The notes beneath the pieces were generated by a model. The model saw nothing but the letters and a program-made list of their open reading frames with translations. It was not told the origin of the DNA and searched no databases. The translations under genes and the position numbers were made by a program. This document shows, piece by piece, positions 9,675 to 19,262 of a DNA stretch of 64,000 bases. Source of the DNA: CAJOLV01 sp045631885. GTDB taxonomy: Bacteria > Bacillota_I > Bacilli_A > RFN20 > CAG-826. The stretch lies in assembly GCA_045631885.1 (NCBI GenBank), contig JAZQVN010000015.1, positions 1-64,000 of the forward strand. The letters run 5' to 3'. Positions within the stretch are counted from its first letter, which is position 1. The number at the start of each line of letters is the position of its first letter.

Positions 9675-10721
9675 ATGTCAACAAATCCATTGGTAAGTAT
9701 TATGATTCCAGTATTTCAAGGCGAGGACTACATTTCTCGTTGTCTTGAATCAGTTTTGAATCAAACATATAAAAATATAGAAGCGATAGTAGTTAACGAT
9801 GGTTCGACCGATAAAACAGAAGATATTGTTAAATCATTTATCAATATATTCGAATCGAGAGAAATGAAATTAATATACAAACGCAAATGCAACGGAGGAC
9901 AATCATCGGCTATAAATGAAGCGTTAAAACTAGTGAGCGGGGAATATGTCGCTTGGTTTGATTCAGATGATATGCTCCATCCACAATTTGTAGAACGGCT
10001 TCTAACCGCTTTAAAAGAGCAAAACACATTTTTTTCTTTTTCCAAGATTGGATTTGTTAAAGAAAAAAAACTTGATAAATATATATTTATCGCTGGAAGA
10101 GAAAAGCCAGCAAAAGAAGACTATTTTTTCGAAGATTTAATATTAGAGAAAAACATAATTTATGGAAGCGGAAGTTGTTTGGTAAAAACATCACATTTAT
10201 TTGAAAGGCTTCAAAAAAAATCCATTTTTGATTCAAAGGAAGGACAAAATTGGCAACTTATGCTTCCGATCGTTTACAAAACACGGTGTGCCTATGTCGA
10301 TGAGGTTCTTTGCAAAATAGTAATTAGGAAGAATAGTCATTCTAGAAAACCACGTAATAAAAATGAGCAAATTGAAAGAAATAATAATTTTATTATATTA
10401 CTAGAAAACACCATCGACAGAATTGATGCGATTCCGATAAGCGAAAAACAACACTTTCATTCAATAATAAAAAATAAATATTTGGTTAGGAATTTTGAAA
10501 TCGGTTATAAGTATGGTGATAAAAAAATAGTTAATTTTTACTATAAAGCGATTAAAGAAAAAAACATATCTACCGAAACTATAGAAAAAAAATATAAAAT
10601 TTTATGCAAAAGTCGAACGAAAATACCATATTATATTAACAAAATTAATGTTTTTATATGTGTTTTTATAAACAAAGCAAGAGGAAAAATAAAATGCAAA
10701 ACCCAAAAGCGTACGCAATAA
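9675..10721 (+). CDS. Family 2 glycosyltransferase
   Basis: A 348-aa GT-A-fold transferase. It opens with the classic VSIMIPVFQGEDYISRCLESV, then NQTYKNIEAIVVNDGSTD and the DSDD metal-binding motif (YVAWFDSDDM). It would add one sugar to the lipid-linked repeat unit at the cytoplasmic face of the membrane. The acceptor and donor cannot be read from sequence. There is no Shine-Dalgarno sequence ahead of its ATG. It is the first gene of the plus-strand polysaccharide operon, and its end overlaps the start region of the next open frame. Confidence 0.93.
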   Translation: MSTNPLVSIMIPVFQGEDYISRCLESVLNQTYKNIEAIVVNDGSTDKTEDIVKSFINIFESREMKLIYKRKCNGGQSSAINEALKLVSGEYVAWFDSDDMLHPQFVERLLTALKEQNTFFSFSKIGFVKEKKLDKYIFIAGREKPAKEDYFFEDLILEKNIIYGSGSCLVKTSHLFERLQKKSIFDSKEGQNWQLMLPIVYKTRCAYVDEVLCKIVIRKNSHSRKPRNKNEQIERNNNFIILLENTIDRIDAIPISEKQHFHSIIKNKYLVRNFEIGYKYGDKKIVNFYYKAIKEKNISTETIEKKYKILCKSRTKIPYYINKINVFICVFINKARGKIKCKTQKRTQ

Positions 10722-12685
10722 CAAGCAAAGACGAAAAAGTATTAATGAAGTCCTCTAGCGGCGGGGTTTTTTATCATGTTGCTTCATATTATTTAAACAA
10801 TTTGCATGGTGTAGTTTTTGGGGCAACAATTGATAATGGTGTCGTTTACCACAAAAGAATTGACACAACTCAATATTTAGATCCGTTGTTGAAATCAAAA
10901 TATGTTAAAAGTGATTTAAGGTTTACATTCAAAGAGTGTGCGACCGATTTGCAAAATGGTTTAAATGTTTTTTACATCGGTACACCTTGTCAAATTGGTG
11001 CTTTGAAAAACTACTTATCACTTAAAAACATAAACACCGATAAATTGTTAACGGCAGATATAATTTGTCACGGTGTTCCTTCACCATTTTTTTGGGATAT
11101 GTATAAACGAGAGATTTCTGGCAAAGAAACAGTTAAAAACATTGATTTCAGAAATAAAAAGAGGTGTTGGGAAGAGTTTATGTTCTCTTACGATACCGAA
11201 AAAAAGAGCATAAGCCAAATGTATAATAGAAATCCTTATATGGTTGCTTTTTTAAAAAATTACATCCTAATGGAGTCATGTTTCAATTGCGCTTTTAAAG
11301 GAGAAAATAGAAAATCTGATTTTACAATCGGAGATTTTTGGGGCGTGGAAAAATATTACCCTGAATTGTATAACAAAAAAGGGGTGTCTCTTATTGTCAT
11401 CAGGAACAAGGTAGATTATTTGCTTAATATTTTAAACGAAGAAACACAGGTTTTTGAGGTGAAATATTCAGTAATATTAGATATAAACCCACCATATTTT
11501 CAAAGTGCACAAAAATGCGATGATCATGAATTCGTTATTAAAAAAATAAATGAAAGAGGCATACTAAATGTTTTTAAGTATAGAAAAAACAAATCAATTA
11601 AACAAACTATAAAGCAGCTAATTAAGTCTTTCTTCATTATATTATTAAAAGATAGGAAAAAAGTTAATTTGTCAAAAAAAACTGTAATAATAACGGATTA
11701 TGGTTTTAATAACTATGGCAATAGATTGCAAAACTATGCTCTTAGACAAGTTTTAAAAAGTATTAATATAGATTCAGTAAATTTGTATTTTGCAAAGAAC
11801 GCTTATCTATTTCCTCCCGCGTTAAGATTGAAGGCAAACAACTCTTCAACATTCAAAAACTTTAGAAGAAATTACAATATTTACAAAGCAAGCAAAAAAT
11901 CGCACGACATAGAAATATGTTATAATTATTCGCCATACATAAAAAAGCAGATAAAAACTGTAAATAATGTAATTGTTGGGAGCGATCAAATTTGGAACTG
12001 GACTTATCACACCAACGATTTGCCTTTTTGTTTAGCTATATTTTGCGCAAACGAAAAGGTTAACAAAATTTCATATGCTGCTTCAATCGGCACAAATCAC
12101 ATCGACAATAATCATTTATTTTCATTTAAAGAAGGTTTAAAAGATTATAATGCGGTTGGCGTTAGAGAAAGCAACGCAATTGACATTCTTTCATGTTTAA
12201 AACTCAAACCAGTGCATTTGTTGGATCCTACTCTATTATTAAACGCAAAAGAATGGGAAGAAGCGGTGAAAAAATATAAAACAAAAAACGTTCCTGCAGA
12301 ACGATATATATTAAAATATTGCCTCAAATGTGATAATGAAACAACGATAACAAAATGTTTTAAAGAATATCCCATTATTGATATATTAGATTCGGAAAAT
12401 TCTTTTTTCACATGTAATCAATTTGATTTTATCAATCTTATCTCTCATTCATCGCTGGTAATATCAGATTCTTTTCACGCTTTTGTTTTTTCATTAATAT
12501 TCAAAAAGAAAATTGTTTTATTTTTTAGAAATGAAATGTTAACTAGATTTCAGTCGATTTTCGATTTGTTGGGAATAAATTTTTGTGAAAACTCCATTAT
12601 TGATTTAAGCACAGCGGATACATCAAAAATACAGTTCATGATAGAAAAGTCTATATTGTTTTTGAAGAACAATCTTAAACGCTAA
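10694..12685 (+). CDS. Fusion of FrhB-like (coenzyme F420 hydrogenase beta-type) domain and polysaccharide pyruvyl transferase
   Basis: A 663-aa protein started at the ATG preceded by AAGAGGA; the longer open frame from 10658 has no ribosome site. Residues 1 to about 310 match the FrhB/FdhB beta-subunit family often found in exopolysaccharide loci, with GTPCQIGALK and CAFKGENRKSDFTIGDFWG. The N-terminal 4Fe-4S ferredoxin part usual in that family is missing. Residues about 330-660 are a pyruvyl transferase: VGSDQIWN, SYAASIG and a late ISDSFHAFVFS. That domain puts pyruvate ketals on sugars. These two families are often neighbours in polysaccharide clusters; here they are one chain. The role of the first half is unknown. 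Confidence 0.85.
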   Translation: MQNPKAYAITSKDEKVLMKSSSGGVFYHVASYYLNNLHGVVFGATIDNGVVYHKRIDTTQYLDPLLKSKYVKSDLRFTFKECATDLQNGLNVFYIGTPCQIGALKNYLSLKNINTDKLLTADIICHGVPSPFFWDMYKREISGKETVKNIDFRNKKRCWEEFMFSYDTEKKSISQMYNRNPYMVAFLKNYILMESCFNCAFKGENRKSDFTIGDFWGVEKYYPELYNKKGVSLIVIRNKVDYLLNILNEETQVFEVKYSVILDINPPYFQSAQKCDDHEFVIKKINERGILNVFKYRKNKSIKQTIKQLIKSFFIILLKDRKKVNLSKKTVIITDYGFNNYGNRLQNYALRQVLKSINIDSVNLYFAKNAYLFPPALRLKANNSSTFKNFRRNYNIYKASKKSHDIEICYNYSPYIKKQIKTVNNVIVGSDQIWNWTYHTNDLPFCLAIFCANEKVNKISYAASIGTNHIDNNHLFSFKEGLKDYNAVGVRESNAIDILSCLKLKPVHLLDPTLLLNAKEWEEAVKKYKTKNVPAERYILKYCLKCDNETTITKCFKEYPIIDILDSENSFFTCNQFDFINLISHSSLVISDSFHAFVFSLIFKKKIVLFFRNEMLTRFQSIFDLLGINFCENSIIDLSTADTSKIQFMIEKSILFLKNNLKR

Positions 12686-12801
12686 TTAAACACGACTAAA
12701 TGATTCTTTGCTTATTAACGAGAGTGGCAAACAATTCAGTTTTATTAAAATATTACTATTTTTTCTTTTTTACAGATAGAAAAAAAGATAAAATATTATC
12801 C

Positions 12802-13515
12802 ATGAAAGGTTTCAATTTAAAACACTTCTTTACAAAAAGAGAATTCTTTGTTTTGACATTATCTTTAGTAATATCTATTTTATTGGCATCAGCATCATTC
12901 ATTTTTCACGCAATCAAAAATCAAAAAAACGATTACTACTCTTTTTATAAAGATCGCATTTTTTATGTTTCCTTAGATACTAAGGATAATAATGAGTCAC
13001 AATACAATAACCCCTTTCTTTATATAAATGCAACATTCTACGGAGATGGAGTAGAACCAAAAACCATTGCTTTAAACCGTTTCTATTATTTAGGAGGCGC
13101 AACTTCTCATCTGTATTATTGTTTTTGCAACCCTGCTTATTCCATGTGTACCTTCTCCATTAAAGACAATTTGAACGTGCAATGGCTTAGCTCTTCCTAT
13201 TTTACTAAAATTGATAATTTTAAAATGTACAAAATTACACTAACAAGCAATGGCAAATACGATACTCAAAATACAGGTTGGATGTCACCCGATTTAACTG
13301 TTAGTCAATTTGCTGATATCTTTATAGGCCACCACAACAGCAATATCGAAAATTACTTTTTCGGCATAAACTGCTATCCAAATTTAGTTTGCAGCTTTGG
13401 GTCATTGCTTGATAAAGAAGAATTGACAAGATGTCCAAAAATAGGTCAAGTCGCAGGAAACAATGCTTTTGAACAACTTGAAACAATAAAAAGAGAATTT
13501 TCAGAAGGTTTATAA
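12802..13515 (+). CDS. Single-pass membrane protein of unknown function
   Basis: I do not recognise this gene. From the ATG at 12802 it gives 237 aa. A short basic N-terminus is followed by one hydrophobic helix (LTLSLVISILLASASFIF) and then a soluble, aromatic- and asparagine-rich domain expected outside the cell. The frame is open back to an ATG at 12700, but that stretch looks non-coding and neither start has a good ribosome site. It lies between the pyruvyltransferase and a GT4 gene, 3 bp before the latter, so it belongs to the polysaccharide operon. It could help assembly or attachment of the polymer. Confidence 0.6.
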   Translation: MKGFNLKHFFTKREFFVLTLSLVISILLASASFIFHAIKNQKNDYYSFYKDRIFYVSLDTKDNNESQYNNPFLYINATFYGDGVEPKTIALNRFYYLGGATSHLYYCFCNPAYSMCTFSIKDNLNVQWLSSSYFTKIDNFKMYKITLTSNGKYDTQNTGWMSPDLTVSQFADIFIGHHNSNIENYFFGINCYPNLVCSFGSLLDKEELTRCPKIGQVAGNNAFEQLETIKREFSEGL

Positions 13516-13518
13516 AAT

Positions 13519-14640
13519 ATGAATATTCATTTGATTACGAATTGTCATCTTGAAAAAGATTTTTCTCCGAGATTAGGCGGTCTAGATGTTTATATAGACG
13601 ATTTAGTCGAATTGTTTTCTTCAAATGGATACAATGTTTATGTCCATGACGCATCTCCTTTTTCTGATTATGCGATAGATAGAAATAATTATCATCTATT
13701 CGGGTATTTTTTTGGAAAAAAAGCAAAAAAATATTCCAAAAAAAACAATCGAAAATTAATGAAATTGGTTAGAAAATCTAGTTGCTACAAAAACGAAGAT
13801 TTGGTCATATTTTCTACAGATTACCTCGCTTACGGCAATATTTTTAAAAATAGTATTGCTATTCAACACGGAATCGCATGGGATGTTCCGTTTAATAAAA
13901 AAACCTTCTTAAAATTTTTAAAACCAATTTTGCTAACTATTAGGAAAATTAAGATTTTGCGCTCCGTCGATAAAATGATTTGTGTTGATTATAATTATTT
14001 GAATTGGTTGAAAGGCAACTACCCATTTAATAATGATATTTCAAAAATAACAACAATACCTAATTATTCAAGAGTTTCTAATTGCAAAATATCTATCAAC
14101 AAAGAGAAAAAAATAGTTTTTGCTAGGAGGTTTTGGAAACCGAGAGGAACAGATATTTTGATTGACGCCATAAAAAGACTTTCTAATACAAAACAATTTT
14201 CAGATATGGTTTTTTTCATAGCTGGTGAGGGGGAGGAAGAAACCAAACTCAAAAATGAGCTATCATCATTCGAAAATGTTCGTTTTGAAAAATATTGTTC
14301 AGGTCAAGGTGTCGAATATCATATCGATAAGGATATCGCCCTAATCCCCACTTCCGGATCTGAAGGAACATCGCTTTCCGCTTTGGAAGCAATGTCTGCT
14401 GGATGCGCAGTTATTTGCACATCTGTTGGTGGTCTTTCAAATATAGTGATAGACAACTACAATGGATTATTAATCAAACCAAACGGAAAAGAACTCGCAG
14501 AAGCAATTTTGAAAATTATGGATAGCGATGAACTTTTGTTAAGATTGAAGCAAGCATCAATTCAAACCATAAAATATGGTTTTAGCAAGGAGCTGTGGAA
14601 CAAAAGATGGCTCGATACTATTGAAGATAAAAGAATATGA
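13519..14640 (+). CDS. Family 4 glycosyltransferase
   Basis: A 373-aa GT-B-fold transferase. The N-terminal half has the GGLDVYIDDL loop seen where GT4 enzymes contact the donor phosphate. The C-terminal half has KKIVFARRFWKPRGTD, then GSEGTSLSALEAMSAG, the E-x7-E signature of retaining GT4 enzymes. It would add a sugar to the growing repeat unit. The start lies 3 bp after the previous stop. Its stop overlaps the polymerase gene in an ATGA junction. Donor and acceptor are unknown. Confidence 0.93.
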   Translation: MNIHLITNCHLEKDFSPRLGGLDVYIDDLVELFSSNGYNVYVHDASPFSDYAIDRNNYHLFGYFFGKKAKKYSKKNNRKLMKLVRKSSCYKNEDLVIFSTDYLAYGNIFKNSIAIQHGIAWDVPFNKKTFLKFLKPILLTIRKIKILRSVDKMICVDYNYLNWLKGNYPFNNDISKITTIPNYSRVSNCKISINKEKKIVFARRFWKPRGTDILIDAIKRLSNTKQFSDMVFFIAGEGEEETKLKNELSSFENVRFEKYCSGQGVEYHIDKDIALIPTSGSEGTSLSALEAMSAGCAVICTSVGGLSNIVIDNYNGLLIKPNGKELAEAILKIMDSDELLLRLKQASIQTIKYGFSKELWNKRWLDTIEDKRI

Positions 14641-16043
14641 AACAATTTGCAATACGCGATAGATTAAAAGATTTAAGGAACAATAAAAAAGCAATCATAT
14701 CATTTTTTGCTAATTGCTTTTTTTATTGTTTTGTTTTTTCTATTCCTTTGACTTATTTGGATTTTGGTGGTGTTCATTCATACACTTATATTATTCCTTT
14801 TTTTGTTTCGCTTGTTGGTATTCCTATTGCCACAATATACTCAATATTCATCGACAAAAATCATTTAATATCAAAAGATATAGTCTTGTTTTTTTTAGCA
14901 ATCGTTTATCTCGTTATCCAATCCTTAATTAGTTCAGTCATTTCAAACATAACTTTGGGCGTTTTTTATGGAAATCACCCCTTACTAACAGGTGCAAAGG
15001 AAACGCTTTATATTTTTCACGCTCTCATTTTAATAGTATATAGCAGAATAATGATCAAAATTGCCGATCCAACAAAAATTCTTATTTCTTTTATTGGCGG
15101 CTTTTCTATATTTTTATTTTTTGGTTATGTGCAAATTTGTTTTACGTATGGACTTAAATTTCTTGGCTCGCTGATTGATTTTTTAAGCAAACTAAAACTA
15201 TCACACAGCTCTGCATATTTCGACACATATAATAAAATATGTGCCACAACACCTGAAGCGGCCCACATGACACAGATAATAATATGTTTTTTTCTTCCTA
15301 CATCGCTGTGCTTTATTTCTAAATACAAAAAAACGAAAGCATCAGTGCTATTGGTTGTGTTTTTGCTTCTTTTAATCCCGATCATTATTGCCTCTCACAG
15401 CACAGAATTAATATTAACCATTGGATTTGTTTTATCCGGAGTCGTTGTATTCTTTATTGTTAAGATGTTTAAAAGAAAAGATTTCCTTCCTGCGATTATA
15501 GTCATTTTCATTTTGATTTCGTCATTTTTGATTTTGTTTTTTACCGATTATTTTCAAACATATGTTATGAATAAGATTTTTGGCAATTTTGCTTATTCAG
15601 CGCAAAAAAGGTTTTCACATATTTATAACTCTTTGGTTGTTTTTATTAAAAATCCAGGCTTTGGAGTCGGAAGTGGAATTGGTGGTTATTTTTATCAAGA
15701 AAATATCGTAGATACATGGTTCATCAACTCTTCGGAAGTAAGATATTTTGTTATTGGTACGAACGGGATACCAACTGCAGCTCCATTTGTTTTTTATTTC
15801 TTGTCGAGTTATGGCTTGTTTGGGTGTTCTGTTTTTTGCATCGGAATAGCTCATTTTATGAAACCTATTAATAAATCTTTAAATAAGAGATATTTTCTTT
15901 TTTTCCTAATAGGTATTTGCGGTTTTGTTTTTATCAGTCTTTTTGTCGAAAACATAATTGGGAGTTATTATTTAAGTTTTTTATTATCGCTTCCATTGCT
16001 TTTTAACAAAAAATATAGTTGTTATTTGGAGGTAACTATTTAA
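14637..16043 (+). CDS. Wzy/O-antigen-ligase-like polysaccharide polymerase
   Basis: A 468-aa integral membrane protein with about 11-12 hydrophobic segments. A long central extracytoplasmic loop ends with NPGFGVGSGIGGYF, the typical N-P-x-x-G-x-G motif of Wzy and WaaL-type proteins. It would polymerise the flipped repeat units at the outer face of the membrane, working with the Wzx half of the fusion protein. It overlaps the upstream GT4 gene by 4 bp and the downstream gene by 1 bp (TAATG). Wzy proteins diverge strongly, so the call rests on topology, the loop motif and context. Confidence 0.82.
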   Translation: MKQFAIRDRLKDLRNNKKAIISFFANCFFYCFVFSIPLTYLDFGGVHSYTYIIPFFVSLVGIPIATIYSIFIDKNHLISKDIVLFFLAIVYLVIQSLISSVISNITLGVFYGNHPLLTGAKETLYIFHALILIVYSRIMIKIADPTKILISFIGGFSIFLFFGYVQICFTYGLKFLGSLIDFLSKLKLSHSSAYFDTYNKICATTPEAAHMTQIIICFFLPTSLCFISKYKKTKASVLLVVFLLLLIPIIIASHSTELILTIGFVLSGVVVFFIVKMFKRKDFLPAIIVIFILISSFLILFFTDYFQTYVMNKIFGNFAYSAQKRFSHIYNSLVVFIKNPGFGVGSGIGGYFYQENIVDTWFINSSEVRYFVIGTNGIPTAAPFVFYFLSSYGLFGCSVFCIGIAHFMKPINKSLNKRYFLFFLIGICGFVFISLFVENIIGSYYLSFLLSLPLLFNKKYSCYLEVTI

Positions 16044-17161
16044 TGAAGATTGTTGTTATTTCGGATTATCTAACACATCATCAATCGTACATTTGCGAAG
16101 AGCTCATTAATCTAGGAAACGACGTTCATTTTATTGCTTGCAAAAAAACACCGGAATATAGAATTGCAACTGGATTTGATGATATGTCAAACAAAACATA
16201 TGTGTTGCACAGTTTTGATAAATCAAAAGCAAAGAAAGAGTTGACCTCACTAATAGACAATGCTGATTTTGTTATAATAGGCACAGGAGACAATTCATTA
16301 ATAAAAAACAGAATTAAAAAAGATCATATGGTCTTTCGTTTTAGTGAGCATTTGTCAAAATCCAATAACCACTTTATTAATTTTTTAAGAATACTAAAGT
16401 GGAAATTCCTCTTGCGAAAAGAGATCAAAAATAAAAATTGTTTTTTGCTTTGTTCAAGTTTTTATGCTTCAAAAGATTATAAAAAGGTTGGGATAAGCAC
16501 CAGTAAAATGCTTAAATGGGGGTATTTCCCTGTTGTAGAAAAGAAAGGACTTTGCCAAATAAACGAAGCCAACCAAATAAATAATTTTGTCTGGGCTGGT
16601 AGACTAATTGATTGGAAACATCCGGAAATATGTGTCGATGTTTATGATTATTGTAAAAATAACAATTTTCCATTTGATATTAAAATTTATGGTGACGGTT
16701 TGTTTAAAGACAAGCTAAAACTTGCTATTGGTCAAAGAAACATTCCTGTTTATTCTCCAGTTAAAAGAAATGACATTTCAAACATTATTAAACCCGGTTC
16801 CATTTTTCTATTCTCTAGCGACAATGGTGAAGGGTGGGGCGCCATTTTAAATGAAGCGTTAGCATTAGGCGCAATATGCATTTGTAACGGACTTGCTGGT
16901 AGCACTAAATTTTTAATCAATGATTCTGAAAACGGTTTTATTTATGAAACAAAAGAAGACTTATATTCTGTTTTAAATCGCTTGATAAATATGACTGGCG
17001 AAGAAAAAAAACAGATGTCTCTTAAAGCTTGTGAAACCATAGAAAAAGTTTGGTCAGCAAAATGTGCAGCAAGCAATCTGATGAAACAAATAACATATTA
17101 TAAACAAAATGGCAAATTTCTCAGAAATATAAAAGGACCTGGTTCAAAAATTCAAGATTAG
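16043..17161 (+). CDS. Family 4 glycosyltransferase
   Basis: A 372-aa GT-B glycosyltransferase. The start at 16043 is chosen because GGAGG at 16028-16032 lies at ideal distance; an in-frame ATG 8 codons earlier falls inside the polymerase gene. The C-terminal domain shows FVWAGRLIDWKHPE and SSDNGEGWGAILNEALALG, the phosphate and sugar-binding region of GT4. It is the last gene of the plus-strand operon. Its stop overlaps by 4 bp the stop of the converging glycosyltransferase gene. The sugar transferred is unknown. Confidence 0.9.
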   Translation: MKIVVISDYLTHHQSYICEELINLGNDVHFIACKKTPEYRIATGFDDMSNKTYVLHSFDKSKAKKELTSLIDNADFVIIGTGDNSLIKNRIKKDHMVFRFSEHLSKSNNHFINFLRILKWKFLLRKEIKNKNCFLLCSSFYASKDYKKVGISTSKMLKWGYFPVVEKKGLCQINEANQINNFVWAGRLIDWKHPEICVDVYDYCKNNNFPFDIKIYGDGLFKDKLKLAIGQRNIPVYSPVKRNDISNIIKPGSIFLFSSDNGEGWGAILNEALALGAICICNGLAGSTKFLINDSENGFIYETKEDLYSVLNRLINMTGEEKKQMSLKACETIEKVWSAKCAASNLMKQITYYKQNGKFLRNIKGPGSKIQD

Positions 17162-18141
17162 TCTTTTATTATCTTTCTTTTTATTGTTTTTAAGTGTCGT
17201 ATCATCAACCACTTGATTTGAATCAAATGACTATGGTGTTTGTATTTTGTGATTTCAATAGCGTCTTTTTTTTCACAATATTTAACATAAGGATAAAAAG
17301 TGGCGAAGCAGTTTTTCAAATATAAGATTGTTTTTTTATTTAAAGTACTTTTTTCAAAATAATGTTCTTTTAATAGAGCATAATAATTGAAAAGACAATA
17401 TGCATTTATTTTATTACTGAGTTCAGGAAAATGTGTTTTCCCTAAAGAAATAGCCAGACTGCAGGAAGATAAAGTGGCCATTTTTTTAAAAGACATTTTT
17501 GATCTTTCCGTACTCTCAGACCTAATGTATCTAAAATACTCAGATTCATTAGAACACACTATGTTATTAACAGTGGAGAACAAAAGAAGATTAAAATATT
17601 CATCCTCTCTAGCTCTAAAAGGAGGGAACCTCAATTCGCCAATAACATCACGCCTGATTAACTTGCACCATGGTGCCGGAGCAATTTTCCGATTCAAATA
17701 TAAATTAAAAATGGTTTTTTTTGAAGAGAATGAATCACAATCATCGAATAAGCGAATAGGTATTTTTTTGCCTCTCAAAATAATAGTATAATTGCAGCAG
17801 ACGATTTCGGTATTTGGTTTTATAGATTTTACAAGATTTTCCACAAAGGTTGTGCCCATAGAATCATCACTATCTAGAAACAACACCCACTCTCCTTGTG
17901 CCTTTGCCAAAGCTAAATTTCTGGCCACTCCTTGCCCGGAATTTTTTTGTCTAAATAAACGAACTGTCTTGTATTTTTTTGCAAACATTTCTGTTTTTTG
18001 ATATTCATCTTCTGATGATCCGTCGTCAACAAGAATTGTTTCTATATTTTTATATGTTTGATTAAATATACTATCTAAACATCGCCCCAAATAATCGGAG
18101 CTGTTATAAGAAGGTATAATGATAGAAACCAAAGGATTCAT
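17158..18141 (-). CDS. Family 2 glycosyltransferase
   Basis: A 327-aa GT-A glycosyltransferase beginning VSIIIPSYNSSDYLGRCLDS, with NQTYKNIETILVDDGS and the metal-binding VLFLDSDDS. AGAGGTG lies at good distance before the ATG. It is read from the same strand as the epimerase and the initiating transferase, so it may act second in the repeat unit. The C-terminal third is basic and could touch the membrane. Specificity cannot be assigned. Confidence 0.93.
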   Translation of the reverse strand: MNPLVSIIIPSYNSSDYLGRCLDSIFNQTYKNIETILVDDGSSEDEYQKTEMFAKKYKTVRLFRQKNSGQGVARNLALAKAQGEWVLFLDSDDSMGTTFVENLVKSIKPNTEIVCCNYTIILRGKKIPIRLFDDCDSFSSKKTIFNLYLNRKIAPAPWCKLIRRDVIGELRFPPFRAREDEYFNLLLFSTVNNIVCSNESEYFRYIRSESTERSKMSFKKMATLSSCSLAISLGKTHFPELSNKINAYCLFNYYALLKEHYFEKSTLNKKTILYLKNCFATFYPYVKYCEKKDAIEITKYKHHSHLIQIKWLMIRHLKTIKRKIIKD

Positions 18142-18157
18142 AGTTATTTCAGCACCT

Positions 18158-19261
18158 CTATTTTGTAAAATAATTTTCTATAATATCAGCGATTTTTACG
18201 CAAGCAAATCCATCACCATAAGGATTTGAGGATTTTGACATTTTTTCATATTGGTCCTTATTATCAAGGAGATTTTTGAATTCTTTATAAATCCGCTCTT
18301 CGGAGGTACCAACTAATTTTAAGGTACCTGCGTCTATTCCTTCTGGTCTTTCAGTAGTATCCCTCATCACTAGAACTGGTTTACCCAAAGAAGGAGCTTC
18401 TTCTTGAATACCACCACTATCGGTTAAAATCAAATAGCTTCTCGCCATAAAATTGTGAAAATCCAAAACATCCAACGGATCAATGAGTCTAATTCTTTCG
18501 TTATTTCCCAATTCCTCATCGGCAGCTTTTCTAACAACCGGATTTAGATGAATTGGATATAAGACCTTAACATCGGGATACTCTTCGACTATTCTCCTTA
18601 TTGCTCTGAACATTCTATGCATCGGTTGACCAAGATTTTCTCTTCGGTGAGCAGTAAGCAATATCAATCTATAACCCCTTGCCCATTCAAGATGATCATT
18701 AAAATAGTTGCTTTTCACGGTTGTTTTCAATGCATCGATTGCAGTGTTCCCGGTAACGAAAATGGTTTTTTCATCTTTTCCCTCATTAATAAGGTTTTGT
18801 TTGGATAAATTGGTTGGTGCAAAATTAAATCTTGCAATAATACTGACCGCCTCGCGATTAAACTCTTCTGGATAGGGAGAATAAATGTTGTAGGTTCTCA
18901 ACCCAGCTTCAACATGGCCTACGGGTATTTGCAAATAATAACAAGCTAGAGCCACGGTGAACGTGGTTGATGTGTCTCCATGCACTAAAACGATATCTGG
19001 TTTTTCATTTTCAAGAACATCTTTAATTTTATTAAGAATGTTGGCTGTGATATCGAATAAAGTTTGGCCACTTTTCATAATTGATAAATCGTATTCAGGC
19101 ACCACGCCAAATGTAGATAAAACCTGATCCAACATTTGTCTATGTTGACCCGTCACGCAAACAATCGTTTTAATATTGGTCCTTGATCTTAATTCATTAA
19201 CTAGCGGACACATTTTTATAGCTTCTGGTCTTGTTCCAAAGGCAACCAATACTTTTTTCAT
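18158..19261 (-). CDS. wecB: UDP-N-acetylglucosamine 2-epimerase (non-hydrolysing)
   Basis: A 367-aa enzyme interconverting UDP-GlcNAc and UDP-ManNAc. Motifs are LVAFGTRPEAIKM at the start, VTGQHRQMLD, HGDTSTTF, HVEAGLRTYN, PEEFNRE and the late LTDSGGIQEEAPSLGKP with RDTTERPEG. The ATG at 19261 is chosen because AAGGGGAG lies just upstream; the frame opens 8 codons earlier inside the sugar-transferase gene. UDP-ManNAc would feed the repeat unit, or a ManNAc-containing linkage as in wall teichoic acid. One base separates it from the upstream gene. It could equally be named mnaA. Confidence 0.95.
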   Translation of the reverse strand: MKKVLVAFGTRPEAIKMCPLVNELRSRTNIKTIVCVTGQHRQMLDQVLSTFGVVPEYDLSIMKSGQTLFDITANILNKIKDVLENEKPDIVLVHGDTSTTFTVALACYYLQIPVGHVEAGLRTYNIYSPYPEEFNREAVSIIARFNFAPTNLSKQNLINEGKDEKTIFVTGNTAIDALKTTVKSNYFNDHLEWARGYRLILLTAHRRENLGQPMHRMFRAIRRIVEEYPDVKVLYPIHLNPVVRKAADEELGNNERIRLIDPLDVLDFHNFMARSYLILTDSGGIQEEAPSLGKPVLVMRDTTERPEGIDAGTLKLVGTSEERIYKEFKNLLDNKDQYEKMSKSSNPYGDGFACVKIADIIENYFTK

Positions 19262-19262
19262 A

